A stretch of DNA of 32,223 nucleotides from Mesorhizobium sp. L2C084A000. GTDB taxonomy: Bacteria > Pseudomonadota > Alphaproteobacteria > Rhizobiales > Rhizobiaceae. The notes below the pieces were generated by a model. The model made no database searches. It was not told the DNA's origin and saw only the letters and a list, made by a program, of their open reading frames with translations. Made by a program: the position numbers and the translations under genes. The stretch covers positions 228,806 to 261,028 of the forward strand of contig NZ_AYWX01000013.1 in the NCBI RefSeq assembly GCF_000502875.1, in the 5' to 3' direction. The first letter of the stretch is position 1; each line of letters starts with the position of its first letter. Shown here piece after piece: positions 31,062-32,223 of this stretch.

Positions 31062-31943
31062 ATGACCGGGACAAGCGCCGAGACTGTCGCGACCTCGCCG
31101 GAGGCGGTGGCGCAGCATCTGGCCGCCTCGCGCTACCTTGCCGACGAGAGCCTTTCGACCGCGATCTTCCTGGCAATCCGGCTGGGCAAGCCGCTGCTGC
31201 TCGAAGGCGCGCCGGGCGTAGGCAAGACGGAGGCGGCGAAGGCGATCGCCGCGCTGCTCGGCCGTGATCTGGTGCGGCTGCAATGCTATGAAGGCATCGA
31301 TGCCGCGCACGCGCTCTACGAATGGAACTACCAGCGCCAGCTGCTCGCCATCCGCCATGCCGGCGAGCATGAGATCGACATCTACGAAGACCGTTTCCTG
31401 ATCGCCCGGCCGCTGCTGCAAGTGTTGAAGGCGCCGGAGCAGCGCGTGCTGCTGGTCGATGAAATCGACCGCTCGGATCATGAATTCGAGGCCCTGCTTC
31501 TGGAATTCCTCTCCGATTTCCAGATCAGCATTCCCGAGCGCGGCACCATCCGCGCCGCGGCACAGCCGATCGTCATCCTGACCTCGAACCGCACCCGCGA
31601 GCTCGCCGAAGCGCTGCGCCGCCGCTGCGTCTACCACTGGATCGGCTATCCCGACGCCGAGCGCGAGGCCGCCATCATCATGCTGCGCGCCGGCAATGTG
31701 GCCGAGACAACGGCACGCGCCGTGGCGGCAGCCGTGCAGACTATTCGCGCCCGGCCGCTGGCCAAGCCGCCGGGGATCGCCGAGGCGGTCGAATGGGCCA
31801 ACGCCGCCACTATCCTGGAAAAAGGCGGCAGCCCGTGGCCGGAAGCCTTCCGCCGCGCCATCGGCGTGCTCATCAAGGACGAGGAAGATCTCTCCTACAT
31901 CGCGCCCGAGCTTGGCCGCATCGTCGAGGAGGCGCTGGTGTGA
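31062..31943 (+). CDS. MoxR/CoxD-like AAA+ ATPase
   Basis: This 293-residue AAA+ protein has Walker A GAPGVGKTE (residues 49-57), LVRLQCYEGIDAAHALYEWN characteristic of the MoxR/CoxD branch, Walker B VLLVDEIDRSD, and sensor 1 IVILTSNRTRELAEALRRRC. CoxD-type ATPases act with a VWA protein (CoxE) in maturing the molybdenum site, for example in sulfuration. The ATG at 31062 follows the large-subunit stop by eight bases; the frame is open upstream but overlaps coding sequence. The end, GTGTGA, would allow a coupled GTG start for a following gene. Confidence 0.92.
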   Translation: MTGTSAETVATSPEAVAQHLAASRYLADESLSTAIFLAIRLGKPLLLEGAPGVGKTEAAKAIAALLGRDLVRLQCYEGIDAAHALYEWNYQRQLLAIRHAGEHEIDIYEDRFLIARPLLQVLKAPEQRVLLVDEIDRSDHEFEALLLEFLSDFQISIPERGTIRAAAQPIVILTSNRTRELAEALRRRCVYHWIGYPDAEREAAIIMLRAGNVAETTARAVAAAVQTIRARPLAKPPGIAEAVEWANAATILEKGGSPWPEAFRRAIGVLIKDEEDLSYIAPELGRIVEEALV

Positions 31944-32021
31944 GCCGAGACCTCAACGGCACGTTCTCCCCGTTAAGGGCGGTGCCTCACCGGCGCATTC
32001 CGCAACGCCGGCGGGACAGCA

Positions 32022-32175
32022 CCCCTCTCTCTCCTGCCGGACATCTCCCCCTCAAGGGGGGAGATTGGCTGTCATTTCGGTTTTCGCCAATTTCCAGCGT
32101 CGCAGAACGGAGCGAAGCGTCGAAGCTGCCAATCTCCCCCCTTGCGGGGGAGATGTCCGGCAGGACAGAGGGGGG
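32022..32175. repeat. 154-base palindromic intergenic element
   Basis: Two nearly perfect inverted arms of about 47 bases lie at 32022-32069 and 32128-32175. They share CTGCCGGACATCTCCCCC, then CAAGGGGGGAGATTGGC, and differ by only a few bases. Each arm can also fold on itself (CTCCCCC facing GGGGGAG). I recall this type of sequence as repeated between genes in Mesorhizobium genomes. It separates the AAA+ ATPase gene from the next gene of the operon. Confidence 0.82.
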
Positions 32176-32184
32176 CGCCACGCA

Positions 32185-32223
32185 ATGACGCGGGAAACAA
32201 GCTTGCCCCGCGCCGCAGCGCCC
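32185..32223 (+). CDS. Start of the next gene, cut by the window end (possible CoxE-like VWA protein)
   Basis: An ATG at 32185 opens a frame of 13 codons (MTRETSLPRAAAP) that runs off the window. The purine stretch GAGGGGGG from the arm of the palindromic element lies nine bases before it and could serve as ribosome binding site. In cox-type operons a VWA-domain protein (CoxE) follows the CoxD ATPase, so this identity is a guess from position only. Confidence 0.45.
   Translation, partial: MTRETSLPRAAAP

Noticed and set aside
26871..31943. Aerobic CO dehydrogenase operon.
   Set aside because: The large subunit has the AMRGFG loop of xanthine dehydrogenase/aldehyde oxidase instead of the Cys-containing CoxL loop.

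Overview
The window looks like a chromosomal stretch of a Rhizobiales alphaproteobacterium, most likely Mesorhizobium or a close relative. The support is high GC coding sequence with short gaps, many GTG and TTG starts with good ribosome binding sites, the abundance of ABC sugar importers, an EcfG-like promoter, and two palindromic intergenic elements of the kind scattered through rhizobial genomes. The genus is inference; no rRNA or other marker is present.

Bases 1-6551 concern sulfate. The end of a sulfate-binding protein gene is followed by cysT, cysW and cysA, and a second complete sulfate-binding protein gene lies at 4859-5845 with a strong terminator. Two toxin-antitoxin modules on the opposite strand, VapBC-like and TacAT-like, sit between the two, each with a candidate autoregulatory operator. 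An Rrf2-type regulator with four clustered cysteines follows. Bases 6672-9032 hold a NmrA-like reductase gene and a DoxX-like membrane protein gene, divergent from a LysR regulator gene.

Bases 9371-17373 hold a CUT2 (ribose-type) sugar importer operon on the minus strand: binding protein, two-domain ATPase and two permeases, ending in a gluconokinase gene. A LacI regulator gene lies upstream, with a perfect palindromic operator between it and the operon, and an MFS transporter gene lies beyond. The last gene suggests that gluconate or a related sugar acid is taken up and phosphorylated.

Bases 17486-26758 form a second sugar or sugar-acid region. It has a DUF3175 stress-type gene, two very similar GntR/FCD regulators (about 85% identical by eye) flanking a divergent pair of oxidoreductase genes, then a second importer of different architecture (binding protein divergent from a single-domain ATPase and a permease, as in FrcBCA), an IdnO-like gluconate 5-dehydrogenase gene and an AraC regulator gene. 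Sites fitting the FCD-type consensus TNGTNNNACNA occur in both divergent promoter regions, so one regulon probably joins them.

Bases 26871-32223 are a molybdenum hydroxylase operon: SRPBCC protein, FAD subunit, 2Fe-2S subunit, a molybdopterin subunit split into two adjacent genes, and a MoxR/CoxD-type AAA+ ATPase. A 154-base palindromic element then precedes the start of the next gene. The active-site motifs are of xanthine dehydrogenase/aldehyde oxidase type, not CO dehydrogenase. The substrate is unknown.
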